Source: Dongia deserti (GTDB lineage Bacteria > Pseudomonadota > Alphaproteobacteria > Dongiales > Dongiaceae). Taken from it: DNA of 64,000 nucleotides. Location: contig NZ_QORW01000011.1 in the NCBI RefSeq assembly GCF_003574735.1, forward strand, positions 124,001-188,000. Direction: 5' to 3'. A model generated the notes under the pieces. That model saw nothing but the letters and a program-made list of their open reading frames with translations, was not told the DNA's origin and searched no databases. A program made the translations under genes and the position numbers. This document shows, piece by piece, positions 1 to 9,248 of the stretch (position 1 is the stretch's first letter; every line of letters begins with the position of its first letter).

Positions 1-86
1 CGGCGATTGCCTCGTTGTCCTCCCACCCCATCCTCCGTTGTCCGAAGGACAGCGCCAGGCTTGGCACCCGGCGCGCTCTTGCGCCC

Positions 87-599
87 TTATTTGCCGGTGA
101 TGGCGATGCGCCTCGTTCTGCTCTGCGCACGCTCGGTCTTGGGCATGGTGATGGTCAGCACCCCGTTCTTGAAGCGCGCTTCCACCTTGTCCTCCTCGAT
201 CTCGGTGCCGAGCGCGATCCGGCGTTCGAACTGCCCGTAGTAGCGCTCGCTGAACTGACGATCCTTGTCCTCCGTCTCGGAGCGTCTTTCACCGCGTAAC
301 GTCAGAACGTTATCATCCAACAGGACCTCCACGTCCTTTTCCTCGAGGCCAGGCAGTTCGGCCGTCACGCGGACATCCTTCTCGGTCTCCGAGACCTCCA
401 CATTCGGCCAGCCCCAGTTCGCTCGGCCGGAAGCCAGGTTCGGGAAGCGGCCCGTGCCCAAGCTCTCGAAATCATGGAACATGTTGTCGAATAGCCGATT
501 GACTTCGCGATGCAGTGCCATGAAGGGGTCTGCGTCGCGATAGAGCGTCGGTGTGTTGCTCTCCGAGCGCCTCCAGGGAATGAGATCTCTCATGTTCAT
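87..599 (-). CDS. Hsp20-family small heat-shock protein (first copy)
   Basis: A 170-residue ATP-independent holdase that binds unfolding proteins in the cytoplasm. An alpha-crystallin domain covers about residues 62-160, ending in the hallmark GVLTITMPK stretch (about 146-154) and a short basic tail that would carry the oligomerisation motif. The charged N-terminal arm has no signal peptide. The ATG at 599 follows a strong AAAGGAGG ribosome site. It is the second gene of a leftward pair, 80 nt after the other Hsp20 gene, and no separate promoter is obvious in that gap, so co-transcription from the heat-shock promoter at about 1243-1270 is likely. Family assignment is firm; the clients are unknown. 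Confidence 0.95.
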   Translation of the reverse strand: MNMRDLIPWRRSESNTPTLYRDADPFMALHREVNRLFDNMFHDFESLGTGRFPNLASGRANWGWPNVEVSETEKDVRVTAELPGLEEKDVEVLLDDNVLTLRGERRSETEDKDRQFSERYYGQFERRIALGTEIEEDKVEARFKNGVLTITMPKTERAQSRTRRIAITGK

Positions 600-679
600 G
601 CTATCCTCCTTTCTTGGCAGATCAGGCGGTCCGGCCGCGACATCGGGCGGCCGGGCGTTGGCAGGCGCGCGTGCCCGCT

Positions 680-1147
680 CTAAGCCGCCTGCTTATCGCC
701 TTTGAGCTGTCTTGCCTCGACCGCGGTGTCGCCGCTTTTGATCGCGATCTTGCGCGGCTTCATCTCCTCGGGCACTTCACGCGTCAGCGTGATGGTCAAG
801 AGACCGTTCTGCAGGTTGGCTTCGGCGACCTTCACGTGATCGGCCAACTCGAACCGTCGCTCGAACGACGTGCCGGGAATACCGCGGTGCAGGTAGTCGC
901 CTTCCTCCTCGGGCTTGGTGCCAGCGACAATCAGCAGGTTCGGCAGTGTCGTGATGCTGAGCTCGGATTCCGAGAAGCCCGCCACCGCCATGCTGATGCG
1001 GTAGGCATCCTCCGAGCTCCGCACGATGTCATAGGGCGGCCAGCTCTCGAAACTCTGGGTCCGGCTGGCGTTTTCCAGAAGGTCGAAGACTCGGTCGAAA
1101 CCGATGGTCGACCTGAACAGGGGCGAGAAATTGAGGTTCGTCCTCAT
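680..1147 (-). CDS. Hsp20-family small heat-shock protein, IbpA-like
   Basis: A 155-residue small heat-shock protein of the IbpA type. The N-terminus (FSPLFRSTIGFDRVFDLLE) matches the class A group, and the alpha-crystallin domain runs from about residue 38 to 135 with NGLLTITLTRE near its end. The chosen ATG at 1147 has GGAGG 9 nt upstream and matches the conserved family start; an in-frame codon at 1288 would add an unrelated 47-residue leader. The leader RNA contains a ROSE-like hairpin that sequesters this ribosome site, and a sigma-32-like promoter lies further upstream. It heads a pair with the Hsp20 gene at 87-599 and is divergent from groES-groEL. Confidence 0.95.
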   Translation of the reverse strand: MRTNLNFSPLFRSTIGFDRVFDLLENASRTQSFESWPPYDIVRSSEDAYRISMAVAGFSESELSITTLPNLLIVAGTKPEEEGDYLHRGIPGTSFERRFELADHVKVAEANLQNGLLTITLTREVPEEMKPRKIAIKSGDTAVEARQLKGDKQAA

Positions 1148-1235
1148 AGCCACATCCTCCGATTGAGCAACATGGATACGGGGTTCCCGGAAAGCTGGGT
1201 TCCCGGGCTGCCGATCCCCGAATGGGCGACCGACG
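1148..1235 (-). promoter_or_regulatory. ROSE-like RNA thermometer in the hsp20 leader
   Basis: In the leftward transcript the segment just before the ATG contains TTGCTC, a 5-nt loop, then GGAGGAT (plus-strand 1154-1170). Folding gives C-G, U-A, C-G, a G-G mismatch, U-A and a U-U mismatch, the signature of the ROSE hairpin that masks the Shine-Dalgarno sequence at low temperature in rhizobial small heat-shock genes. Upstream, CCGGG-type arms (about 1182-1207) can form a further hairpin. The match to the ROSE 3' hairpin is read directly; thermosensing is inferred. Confidence 0.7.
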
Positions 1236-1242
1236 ACTGGGG

Positions 1243-1270
1243 ATTTAGGCGCTGGTTTCGGGCTGTCAAG
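1243..1270 (-). promoter_or_regulatory. Sigma-32 (RpoH)-like promoter for the hsp20 pair
   Basis: Read leftward, CTTGAC (plus-strand 1265-1270), 15 nt, then CCTAAAT (1243-1249) agrees with the alphaproteobacterial RpoH consensus CTTGAC-N16/17-CYTATNT except for one -10 base and a slightly short spacer. It would start transcription near 1235 and leave a leader of about 90 nt containing the ROSE-like element. Confidence 0.55.
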
Positions 1271-1322
1271 GCCGCCTCGGCACCGCATCCGGGCCTCCAG
1301 CGAAAAATTTGCTGTCGTTGGG

Positions 1323-1351
1323 CTTGACGGGAAATCAGCCGCTTCCCATCT
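1323..1351 (+). promoter_or_regulatory. Sigma-32 (RpoH)-like promoter for groES-groEL
   Basis: CTTGAC (1323-1328), 16 nt, CCCATCT (1345-1351) fits the RpoH consensus in element sequence and spacing. It lies about 75 nt upstream of the groES start. No CIRCE inverted repeat is visible between the two heat-shock operons, so positive control by RpoH is the likelier regulation. Confidence 0.6.
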
Positions 1352-1424
1352 GGATGGCCGCCTCCGGCCGACTGATCAGAGGCTGGGGGATTCTCAGCGC
1401 TCAGTTCGAACCATGGAGGGTTGC

Positions 1425-1739
1425 ATGCCATTCCGTCCATTGCACGACCGTGTTCTCGTCCGACGCATCGAGGCTGACGAGAAGACGGCCGGCGGCATCA
1501 TCATTCCGGACACTGCCAAGGAAAAACCGCAGCGCGGCGAGGTCGTCGCCGTGGGCGCCGGCGCGCGCACCGACAAGGGCGAGCTGGTGCCCCTGGACAT
1601 CAGGGTCGGGGATGAGGTTCTGTTCGGGAAGTGGTCCGGGACCGAGGTCAAGATCGACGGTGAGGACCTGCTGATCATGAAAGAATCGGACATCCTGGGC
1701 GTCGTCGAAGCCGGCAAGGCCGCGAAGAAGGCGGCCTGA
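1425..1739 (+). CDS. groS: Co-chaperonin GroES
   Basis: The 10-kDa lid of the chaperonin chamber, 104 residues. The N-terminal [14 protein letters not shown], the mobile loop ([11 protein letters not shown]-like, here [15 protein letters not shown], about residues 16-31) and the C-terminal [14 protein letters not shown] are all family-typical. The ATG at 1425 is used because GGAGGG lies 4 nt upstream and the protein then starts at the conserved MPFRPLHDR; an ATG at 1413 lacks such a site. The C-terminus has a short Ala/Lys extension (GKAAKKAA). groL follows after 44 nt in the same operon. Confidence 0.98.
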   Translation: MPFRPLHDRVLVRRIEADEKTAGGIIIPDTAKEKPQRGEVVAVGAGARTDKGELVPLDIRVGDEVLFGKWSGTEVKIDGEDLLIMKESDILGVVEAGKAAKKAA

Positions 1740-1771
1740 CGGACCCGCGCCCAAGTGCCAGACGAGCGTAA

Positions 1772-3421
<1,650 letters not shown>

Positions 3422-3440
3422 GCAGACGATATTGTGCGAA

Positions 3441-3467
3441 GACCCGGCTCCGGCCGGGTCCTTTTTC
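3441..3467 (+). terminator. Rho-independent terminator of groES-groEL
   Basis: A perfect 8-bp stem, GACCCGGC / GCCGGGTC with a TCCG loop, is followed by CTTTTTCTT, 20 nt after the groEL stop codon. It lies at the start of an 87-nt segment that recurs at 5280-5366. Confidence 0.9.
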
Positions 3468-3527
3468 TTCAGGTTTTCTTCGCGTTGGCGGCCGCGCGCG
3501 CGTCTTCGGCGGTCAGCCACGCCAGGA
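3441..3527. repeat. Direct repeat, copy 1 (groEL terminator plus PilZ-gene tail)
   Basis: About 87 nt that align without gaps to 5280-5366 (offset 1839), with long identical runs such as GCGTTGGCGGCCGCGCGCGC. The segment contains the groEL terminator and, on the minus strand, the last roughly 19 codons of the gene ending at 5308. The two copies flank the pentapeptide-repeat gene. Confidence 0.85.
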
Positions 3528-3533
3528 CGGTCG
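3469..3533 (-). pseudogene. Remnant 3' end of a PilZ-like gene
   Basis: Read leftward this encodes a tail (LAWLTAEDARAAANAKKT then stop) almost identical to the C-terminus of the intact gene at 5308-5652 (LARLITEDARAAANANKT). Upstream of it the similarity stops, so only the last 20 or so codons survive. It is best explained as the orphaned end of a duplicated segment. It has no start codon or ribosome site of its own. Confidence 0.65.
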
Positions 3534-3611
3534 ACGCTGGAAAAGTCCAGCCAACACAGCGACGGATGGTCAACGGAGAACACATCACCCAGGCCGGCGC
3601 CGAACATGCTG

Positions 3612-5165
3612 TCATGGGCACGGCCAGCTTGCCGTTGTCGATGGCGAGGCCGCCCTGTTGATTCCTTCCTTGCTGCGATCTCCATCCATGCGCGCGCCCG
3701 CCTTGATGGGGTCGAGCCCAACCGGCCAGGCCGTCCAACGATCAAAGACCGCGCCCTCAAGGCGGACCTCGTCGAGCTTGGTCGACGCAAACGAAACCTT
3801 GCGTAGATTGGCGTTCTGGAGATTGCCGCCGGTCAGGTCTGATTCGCAAAACGAGGCACCCTCCAGATTCGTACCGGGGAACAAGACACCACGCAGATCT
3901 GAGAACTGAAACCTGGCATTCCTGAGATCTGCATCCGAGAAATCCGCGTCCGCCATCATCAAGGTTATAAAGTTCGCGCGTTGAGCATTGACGCGGACAG
4001 CATTCACCTTCTCGAGCGATCCGACGCGCAATCTCTCCGAGCGGTAGTTCTTGAGCATGGCGCCGAGACCAGGCGAACGAAAGTCAGCGCTGTTCAGATC
4101 CGCGCCTTTGAGGCTCGCGATCCTTCCCTTGAAGCTGAACGCAGCCCGGTTCAGTCTTGCGTTTTCGAAGTTCACTCCATCGAGTGAGCCTGACACGAGC
4201 GCATAGGTGAGATCGGCGCCAGCCAGATCTGCGCCGTCCAGGACAGCGTTCCATAGTTGGGCTTCCGAAAAATCAGATTGCTTCAGGGACGTTCCCGCAA
4301 AGGAAACTGTCGTGAGAGTGGCCCCGCGGAATGTCGCGCCGTCCAGGGTGCGACCGGAAAGATCAAACTTCGCGCCAGACAGATTTGTGAAGTCTCGCCA
4401 GCTGGGCTCGATTTCATCGGTGCGGCCAAGACGGATGAGACTTGTGGCGCGCGCACGAAGCGCATATGCGTCGGTTGGATTTTGGGCGAGATAGGGGTCG
4501 AGTGCGCCGAGGGCGAGTTCGTCCTGCCTGTACTGCGATCGCAACTTTGCTGTGAAGAGCACTGCCTCGCGATTGCCTGGATCCGCCGCAAGAACCTCGC
4601 TCAACAGCGTCAAAGCCTCGGGCAGGTTCCTGGTCTCTGCGAGCAACCGCGCTTTGTCGATGACGGGAGCGGGGTCTCCAGGCGCGGAATCGATTGCGGC
4701 CTGATAAACATCTAGACGCTGTTGGAAGCGTGCGAGAGCTTCGAATACGATCGCGCGGTCGCGCCCAAACGTCCCGGACCCTTGAGTGCAAATGCTGGAG
4801 ACATGATAGAGGCCATCCCCGCCAAGATAAGCGGCGATGATCGACGTCTCTTGCATCCGGAAGACAGGGCCACAATTTACGCCGTCCTGCGGCAGATATC
4901 GGAGAGCGACAGTCTTCCCGAGTTCGCCTTTGAAGGCCTGATCGACGCGAAAGATGCTTTCCATCTGATGTGTGCAAAATCCGTCATCGCAGTCGGAGGA
5001 GTTCAGGTGTCTCGTGTTCACCATCGCACCTTCGAACAGGATCGAGGAATTGACGACCAGCGAATCCGGATCCGCAACGTTGCAGGAACAGGCCCAGGCG
5101 GCCGACGTAGCGAGCAAGCCGGCGATCAGCGAAACGAGCCCGAGAGAGTGCATGCGGACAGTCAT
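3612..5165 (-). CDS. Secreted TPR and pentapeptide-repeat protein
   Basis: About 517 residues. The start at 5165 (MTVRMHS) is followed by a hydrophobic signal segment (LGLVSLIAGLLATSAAWA), and the predicted mature protein begins with CSC, as in NTR/TIMP-like domains where an N-terminal Cys pair is disulfide bonded. The next 100 residues hold further Cys residues (DCDDGFC, NCGP, ICTQ). A TPR-like region follows (about residues 150-250), then a long run of pentapeptide repeats of the A(D/N)Lxx type (about 265-485). Function is unknown; the repeats predict a right-handed beta-helix, and export to the periplasm or cell surface is inferred. Two copies of the groEL terminator region flank it. No strong ribosome site is visible and the ATG at 5153 is an alternative start. 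Confidence 0.8.
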   Translation of the reverse strand: MTVRMHSLGLVSLIAGLLATSAAWACSCNVADPDSLVVNSSILFEGAMVNTRHLNSSDCDDGFCTHQMESIFRVDQAFKGELGKTVALRYLPQDGVNCGPVFRMQETSIIAAYLGGDGLYHVSSICTQGSGTFGRDRAIVFEALARFQQRLDVYQAAIDSAPGDPAPVIDKARLLAETRNLPEALTLLSEVLAADPGNREAVLFTAKLRSQYRQDELALGALDPYLAQNPTDAYALRARATSLIRLGRTDEIEPSWRDFTNLSGAKFDLSGRTLDGATFRGATLTTVSFAGTSLKQSDFSEAQLWNAVLDGADLAGADLTYALVSGSLDGVNFENARLNRAAFSFKGRIASLKGADLNSADFRSPGLGAMLKNYRSERLRVGSLEKVNAVRVNAQRANFITLMMADADFSDADLRNARFQFSDLRGVLFPGTNLEGASFCESDLTGGNLQNANLRKVSFASTKLDEVRLEGAVFDRWTAWPVGLDPIKAGARMDGDRSKEGINRAASPSTTASWPCP

Positions 5166-5279
5166 AGTGTTGTCCAACGTTAGCAGAGCTTGAGCTGCGC
5201 AGGTAGAGCAACCTGGGCTAAAAGGCAATTTTAAGGCGAAAGAAGGTTAATGGCCCGATTGATCAAGTCCGATCTTAAG

Positions 5280-5366
5280 GCCCGGGCTCCGGCCGAGTCT
5301 TTTTTCTTCAGGTTTTATTCGCGTTGGCGGCCGCGCGCGCGTCTTCGGTGATCAGCCGGGCCAGGA
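5280..5366. repeat. Direct repeat, copy 2 (terminator copy plus PilZ-gene tail)
   Basis: The second copy of the 87-nt segment at 3441-3527. It includes a degenerated version of the groEL terminator (GGCTCCGGCC core then a T run at 5299-5305) and the last codons of the intact gene at 5308-5652. This copy lies in its natural coding context, so copy 1 looks like the derived one. Confidence 0.85.
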
Positions 5367-5652
5367 CGTCGCGCCAGCGCAGCACCGGCGCGTTGTAGCG
5401 CACCTCGAGACCCTGCGCGTCATTGCGCACGACAACGCCATAGGTCGGCAAGGCGCGCTGCTTGCCCTCCAGCGACAGCACGAAGGTGAAGTTGAGCTTC
5501 TGCCGCGGTGCGATCCAATCCGGCGCGCCGGCGATCAGGACATCGACAATATTCATATTGACGATCTCGTGCCGGCGCCCGTCGATCATCACGGAGAGAT
5601 TACGGAGTTTCACGCGCCCGGCGGGCGCCGTGGTCAAAGTGGCTGAGGACAT
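5308..5652 (-). CDS. PilZ-like domain protein
   Basis: A 114-residue soluble protein. A predicted beta-barrel pattern (VKLRNLSVMIDGRRHEIVNMNIVDVLIAGAP split over residues 14-44, then LNFTFVLSLEG and ALPTYGVVVRNDAQGLEVRY) resembles PilZ domains, including the xVxVRNDxxGLxVRY segment where PilZ proteins close the barrel. The usual RxxxR and DxSxxG c-di-GMP-binding motifs are not clear, so nucleotide binding is doubtful. The C-terminal tail DARAAANANKT is duplicated as a remnant beside groEL. Assignment is by fold pattern only. Confidence 0.6.
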   Translation of the reverse strand: MSSATLTTAPAGRVKLRNLSVMIDGRRHEIVNMNIVDVLIAGAPDWIAPRQKLNFTFVLSLEGKQRALPTYGVVVRNDAQGLEVRYNAPVLRWRDVLARLITEDARAAANANKT

Positions 5653-5787
5653 GGCTCACCAGGCCCGCAAGAGCGGGCCGCCCAATCTCCGGCTGTTGGT
5701 CGTCCTATTCTCGCGGAGACGGCGTTACCAACTGGTTACTTGGTTAACGCACTGGATTGAAAGCCGTTTCGGCGACCGACGCCTGGC

Positions 5788-6564
5788 TCAGCGGTGCTTG
5801 AACTGGGCTGGCCGCTTCTCGGTAAAAGCCGTCATGCCTTCCTTCTGGTCCTCGGTGCCGAAGGTTGCGTGGAACACGCGGCGCTCGAACTTCAGTCCCT
5901 CGGCAAGGCCGGTCTCGAACGCCTGGTTGACCGCCTCCTTGGCCATCATGACCGCGGGCAGCGAGAAAGACGCGATCTTGGCCGCGACCGCTAGCGCTTC
6001 CTCCAGCAGCTTGTCGGCCGGCACGACGCGCGCGACAAGGCCGCTGCGCTCGGCCTCCTCGGCATCCATCATGCGGCCGGTCAGCACCAGGTCCATGGCC
6101 TTCGCCTTGCCGACCGCGCGGGTCAGGCGCTGGGTCCCCCCGGCCCCGGGAATGGTGCCGATGGTGATCTCCGGCTGGCCGAACTTCGCGGTCTCGGCCG
6201 CGATAATGAGGTCGCACATCATGGCGATCTCGCACCCGCCGCCAAGCGCAAAGCCCGCGACCGCGGCGATGGTCGGCTTGCGGCACTGCGCCAGGCGCTC
6301 CCAACCTTTGGTGATGAAGTCGCTGGTGAAGACGTCGATGAAGGTGCGGTCCTTCATCTCCTTGATATCGGCGCCGGCGGCGAAGGCACGCTCACTACCC
6401 GTCACCACGATGGCGCCGATATTCGCGTCGCTCTCCAGTTCGTTCAGCGCCTGCTCCAGCTCGGCGATCAGTTGTGTGCACAGCGCGTTCAATGCCTTCT
6501 GCCGGTTGAGCGTGATGAGCCCGACGCGGTCGCGCTTCTCGAGGAGGATGGTTTCGAACGTCAT
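5788..6564 (-). CDS. Enoyl-CoA hydratase (crotonase family)
   Basis: A 258-residue enzyme expected to hydrate trans-2-enoyl-CoA to 3-hydroxyacyl-CoA in beta-oxidation or a related degradation route. The crotonase oxyanion-hole motifs [11 protein letters not shown] (about 60-70) and [15 protein letters not shown] (106-120) are present, as are both catalytic glutamates, E112 and E132 (in [15 protein letters not shown]). This residue pair favours true hydratase over isomerase. The C-terminal helix ends in the expected FTEKRPAQF. Its ATG overlaps the stop of the small exported protein upstream (ATGA), so the two are translationally coupled. The physiological chain length is not readable. Confidence 0.93.
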   Translation of the reverse strand: MTFETILLEKRDRVGLITLNRQKALNALCTQLIAELEQALNELESDANIGAIVVTGSERAFAAGADIKEMKDRTFIDVFTSDFITKGWERLAQCRKPTIAAVAGFALGGGCEIAMMCDLIIAAETAKFGQPEITIGTIPGAGGTQRLTRAVGKAKAMDLVLTGRMMDAEEAERSGLVARVVPADKLLEEALAVAAKIASFSLPAVMMAKEAVNQAFETGLAEGLKFERRVFHATFGTEDQKEGMTAFTEKRPAQFKHR

Positions 6565-6926
6565 TGCTGCTGGCTTTCGGCGCTGAGGGTGAAAGAGACA
6601 TTGACCGGCGATCCGCCCTGCCCGCCCAGGACATCGATCTTCAGGGTTTCGGCCTTGCGGTGGTAGGTGCCTTCGCCGGCCTTCTCCCAGCCGAGCGGCG
6701 GTAAGGCATCGTCATAGAAATCGAACACGTCGTCGGCGCCGACCTTGCCAGTGGCATAGGCCGTCACGATGCGCCCGAGCGGTGCATCGAACACGGTCGA
6801 CTTGTCCTTCTGCTCGGTCAGCCCATCGGCCACCGGCAGATCGGCGATGGCGGAGAAATACTCGGTGGCCCAGGCGGAACCGCCGAGGCCAAGAGTAAGA
6901 ATGACGGCAACCAGCCAACCGCGCAT
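6561..6926 (-). CDS. Small exported protein of unknown function
   Basis: A 121-residue protein starting at the ATG at 6926, where [20 protein letters not shown] forms a clean signal peptide cut before TEYFSAI. The mature part contains a compact alpha/beta pattern ([51 protein letters not shown]) that resembles small lipid- or peptide-binding periplasmic domains, but I recognise no named family with confidence. GGGAGCGGTC precedes the start. It is the first gene of a pair with enoyl-CoA hydratase (4-nt overlap), which hints at a link to acyl metabolism. Confidence 0.75.
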   Translation of the reverse strand: MRGWLVAVILTLGLGGSAWATEYFSAIADLPVADGLTEQKDKSTVFDAPLGRIVTAYATGKVGADDVFDFYDDALPPLGWEKAGEGTYHRKAETLKIDVLGGQGGSPVNVSFTLSAESQQQ

Positions 6927-7009
6927 GACCGCTCCCTTTCGGATCGGAACGGCCTTTAGCATGCCTGACAGCGGGCTGGAAGGGTGCTGACCAGCACGCA
7001 CCGATTTTG

Positions 7010-8947
7010 TCATCCCGGCAGCCCCGCCTTGCGCAGCCCGCCTCTAATTCGATCGGCAATCGCCGGCGGGCACTCGCGGAGCCGGAGAGTTCCGACTCTA
7101 AAATTGGGCCGAAGCCGAAGCGCATTGGCCGCTGTTTCTCTAGCTTCCTCCATCCGGCCGAGTTCCGCATAGCAGCCGGCAAGCCGACAAAGCACCCAAT
7201 ATCCCGGCTTGGTGATCCGGCTCAGGGCCGCGGCCGCGTCGGCATATCGTCCGGCTTCGTAAAGTACGGAGGCGAGATTGAGCCAATACCATTCCGGATG
7301 ATACGGATTGAGGCGCATGCCTTGCATGACGCGATCGAGGCCCTGCTCCAGCTGTCCTCGAAACGCGAGCAGCCTGCCGTAGCCAACAATGACATCGGCA
7401 TCGTTGGGGTTGAGCTCGAGCGCACGCTGATAGTGCCGCTCGGCGCTGTCCATATCGCCGCGATAGCGTTGGATGAGACCTACCAGAAATTGACAGCGAC
7501 CGTCAGTCTCATCGAGCTCCAGCGCGGTTGTCGCCATCGCATGGGACCGGTCCAGAATTTCATCGGGCGCGTCGCTGTAGCCGTACAGCACCACATCGGC
7601 AAAGGCGCGGTAGGCGCGAGCACGCGCATAGTCTGGGTCGAGATCGACCGCCTGCTGGAATAATTCGACGGCGCGCTGATTGTCGCCCGGACCATAGCCA
7701 CGCAGATGCTTGAGACCGCGCAACAGGCATTCGTAGGCCGCCATCTTCGGTTTGCGCCGAACCTGCGCCAGCAACGCGCTCTCGACGCGGCCGTGAAGCG
7801 TGGAGGTGAGCGCGCGCGTGATGGTATCCGGAATGGTGGTGAGATCTGCGAAGGGGTGATCGTAGGATTCACCCCAGACCTGCGCCCGGGTCGCGGCGTC
7901 GAGCAATCGCACGGTGATCCGCACGCGATCGCCCTGGCGTTGCAGGCTGCCTTGAACGAGGTGAGCGACGCCTAGCCGCCTGCCGATTTCCGCGATGTCG
8001 GTCTCCTGCTTCACGATCATCGAGGAGGAGTAGCGATCAATGACGAACAGCAGGCGGAAGCGGCCGAGGCCGGTGATGATGTCCTCCGCCAAACCCTCGC
8101 AGAGATGGTCGAGGTCCGGGTCACGGCTGAGATTGCTGAAGGGCAGCACGGCAATCGACGGACGCTCTGTTGCGCGCGCAGAGTCCACCATGGGCGCCTG
8201 TTGCGCCGGGCGGTCCGTCAAGATGTTCCGATAAAGCATCTCGGTCTGCAGGTCCGGCACTGTGTCCAGTTCTCTTTTCAGAGTGTCGCGACATACTGCA
8301 TACAGCTTGAGTGCTGTCGCGCGATCGCCGGCAGCGACATGCAGGCGCATCAGCGTGCGATGCAGCGGTTCGCACACAGGATCCCGCGCCAACAACTGCC
8401 GCGAGAGGCACAAGGCTGTTTCGCTCGGCTGTGCCGTCGTCGCGATGTTCTCGACCAGACGAACTGCGAGCGCGGCAAGCCGCTCTCGTTCCGGAGCGAG
8501 CCAGGCTTCATATTCCGGCGTGATACCGTCGATGCCTTCGAGCAGCGCTCCACGATAGAGCGTCGCCGCATCCGGCCATGTTGCGGGTTCAGCAGCGAGC
8601 CGTTCGAAGGCCACGGCGTCGATCTCGATGCCATCACAGGAGAAGTTGACCGAGTCCCGCTCGGAGGCGATCGGATCGAGCGTGACCTGGCGACATGTGT
8701 GACGGATCGCGGCGATGGACTGGCGCAGGGAATCGCGCGCCTGGGTCTCGCCCCGGTCGCCCCACAGCAATCCGGCGAGCCGGTCCCGTGCCAGAGACCG
8801 GCCGGCATTGAGGGCAAGATAGGCCAGCAACAGGCGATCCTTTCGGGTTGACAGGGCCAGCTCGCGACCGTCCGCCGACCGCAGCCCGAACCCGCCCAGC
8901 AATGTCAGGCTGCACGCCGCCAAATTGCCCCTCCCCGAGGGACGCAC
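7010..8947 (-). CDS. SARP-type transcriptional regulator with BTAD, TolB-like and TPR domains
   Basis: About 645 residues. An OmpR-like winged-helix start (LTLLGGFGLRSADGRELALSTRK) leads into a bacterial transcriptional activation domain with the RDSLRQSIAAIR motif and TPR-like helices (to about residue 250). It then has a segment like those in adenylate-cyclase-associated regulators (PSIAVLPFSNLSRDPDLDHLCEGLAEDI, split across residues 265-292; TolB N-terminal-like) and a C-terminal TPR array (about 395-630). The GTG at 8947 is chosen because GGAG lies 4 nt upstream; an upstream GTG at 9025 has no such site. Probably a cytoplasmic transcription factor whose TPR part senses a ligand or partner. 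A 58-residue ORF is divergent. Confidence 0.85.
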   Translation of the reverse strand: MRPSGRGNLAACSLTLLGGFGLRSADGRELALSTRKDRLLLAYLALNAGRSLARDRLAGLLWGDRGETQARDSLRQSIAAIRHTCRQVTLDPIASERDSVNFSCDGIEIDAVAFERLAAEPATWPDAATLYRGALLEGIDGITPEYEAWLAPERERLAALAVRLVENIATTAQPSETALCLSRQLLARDPVCEPLHRTLMRLHVAAGDRATALKLYAVCRDTLKRELDTVPDLQTEMLYRNILTDRPAQQAPMVDSARATERPSIAVLPFSNLSRDPDLDHLCEGLAEDIITGLGRFRLLFVIDRYSSSMIVKQETDIAEIGRRLGVAHLVQGSLQRQGDRVRITVRLLDAATRAQVWGESYDHPFADLTTIPDTITRALTSTLHGRVESALLAQVRRKPKMAAYECLLRGLKHLRGYGPGDNQRAVELFQQAVDLDPDYARARAYRAFADVVLYGYSDAPDEILDRSHAMATTALELDETDGRCQFLVGLIQRYRGDMDSAERHYQRALELNPNDADVIVGYGRLLAFRGQLEQGLDRVMQGMRLNPYHPEWYWLNLASVLYEAGRYADAAAALSRITKPGYWVLCRLAGCYAELGRMEEARETAANALRLRPNFRVGTLRLRECPPAIADRIRGGLRKAGLPG

Positions 8948-9071
8948 GGATCTCCAGCACGTCGATTTTACGCACTTTTCACGCGGCGCGCACCGTTGCA
9001 GACCGCCTTTTCCGCCTGAGCTCACGCCGATCCGCGATCCTGCCCCAGTCGATCAGCCGAGGGGAAGCATC

Positions 9072-9248
9072 ATGTGGAAGTTTGGACAAAAGATCAGGAC
9101 CTTGATCTCGCGCCAGAGGCGCCATACCGAACAGCCCGCTTCCGACAGCCGTGCCACGGACTGGCTGCCGCCGGTGTTGGGTCCGGAGGATTGGTCGATC
9201 GGCCTGATGTGCGACCGCAGCGCGGGCTGGTACCTCGACCGGCGCTAA
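9072..9248 (+). CDS. Putative 58-residue small protein
   Basis: An ATG at 9072 with GAGGGGAAG upstream opens a 58-codon frame. The product has a basic amphipathic N-terminus (MWKFGQKIRTLISRQRR) and an aromatic C-terminal half (DWLPPVLGPEDWSIGLMCD, GWYLDRR). It is divergent from the SARP-type regulator and overlaps the aminotransferase stop tail-to-tail by 4 nt. No family is recognised. The strong ribosome site and composition argue that it is real; its length argues caution. Confidence 0.5.
   Translation: MWKFGQKIRTLISRQRRHTEQPASDSRATDWLPPVLGPEDWSIGLMCDRSAGWYLDRR

Noticed and set aside
1271-1424. CIRCE operator (HrcA site) upstream of groES
   Set aside because: No TTAGCACTC-N9-GAGTGCTAA-like repeat was found between the heat-shock operons.
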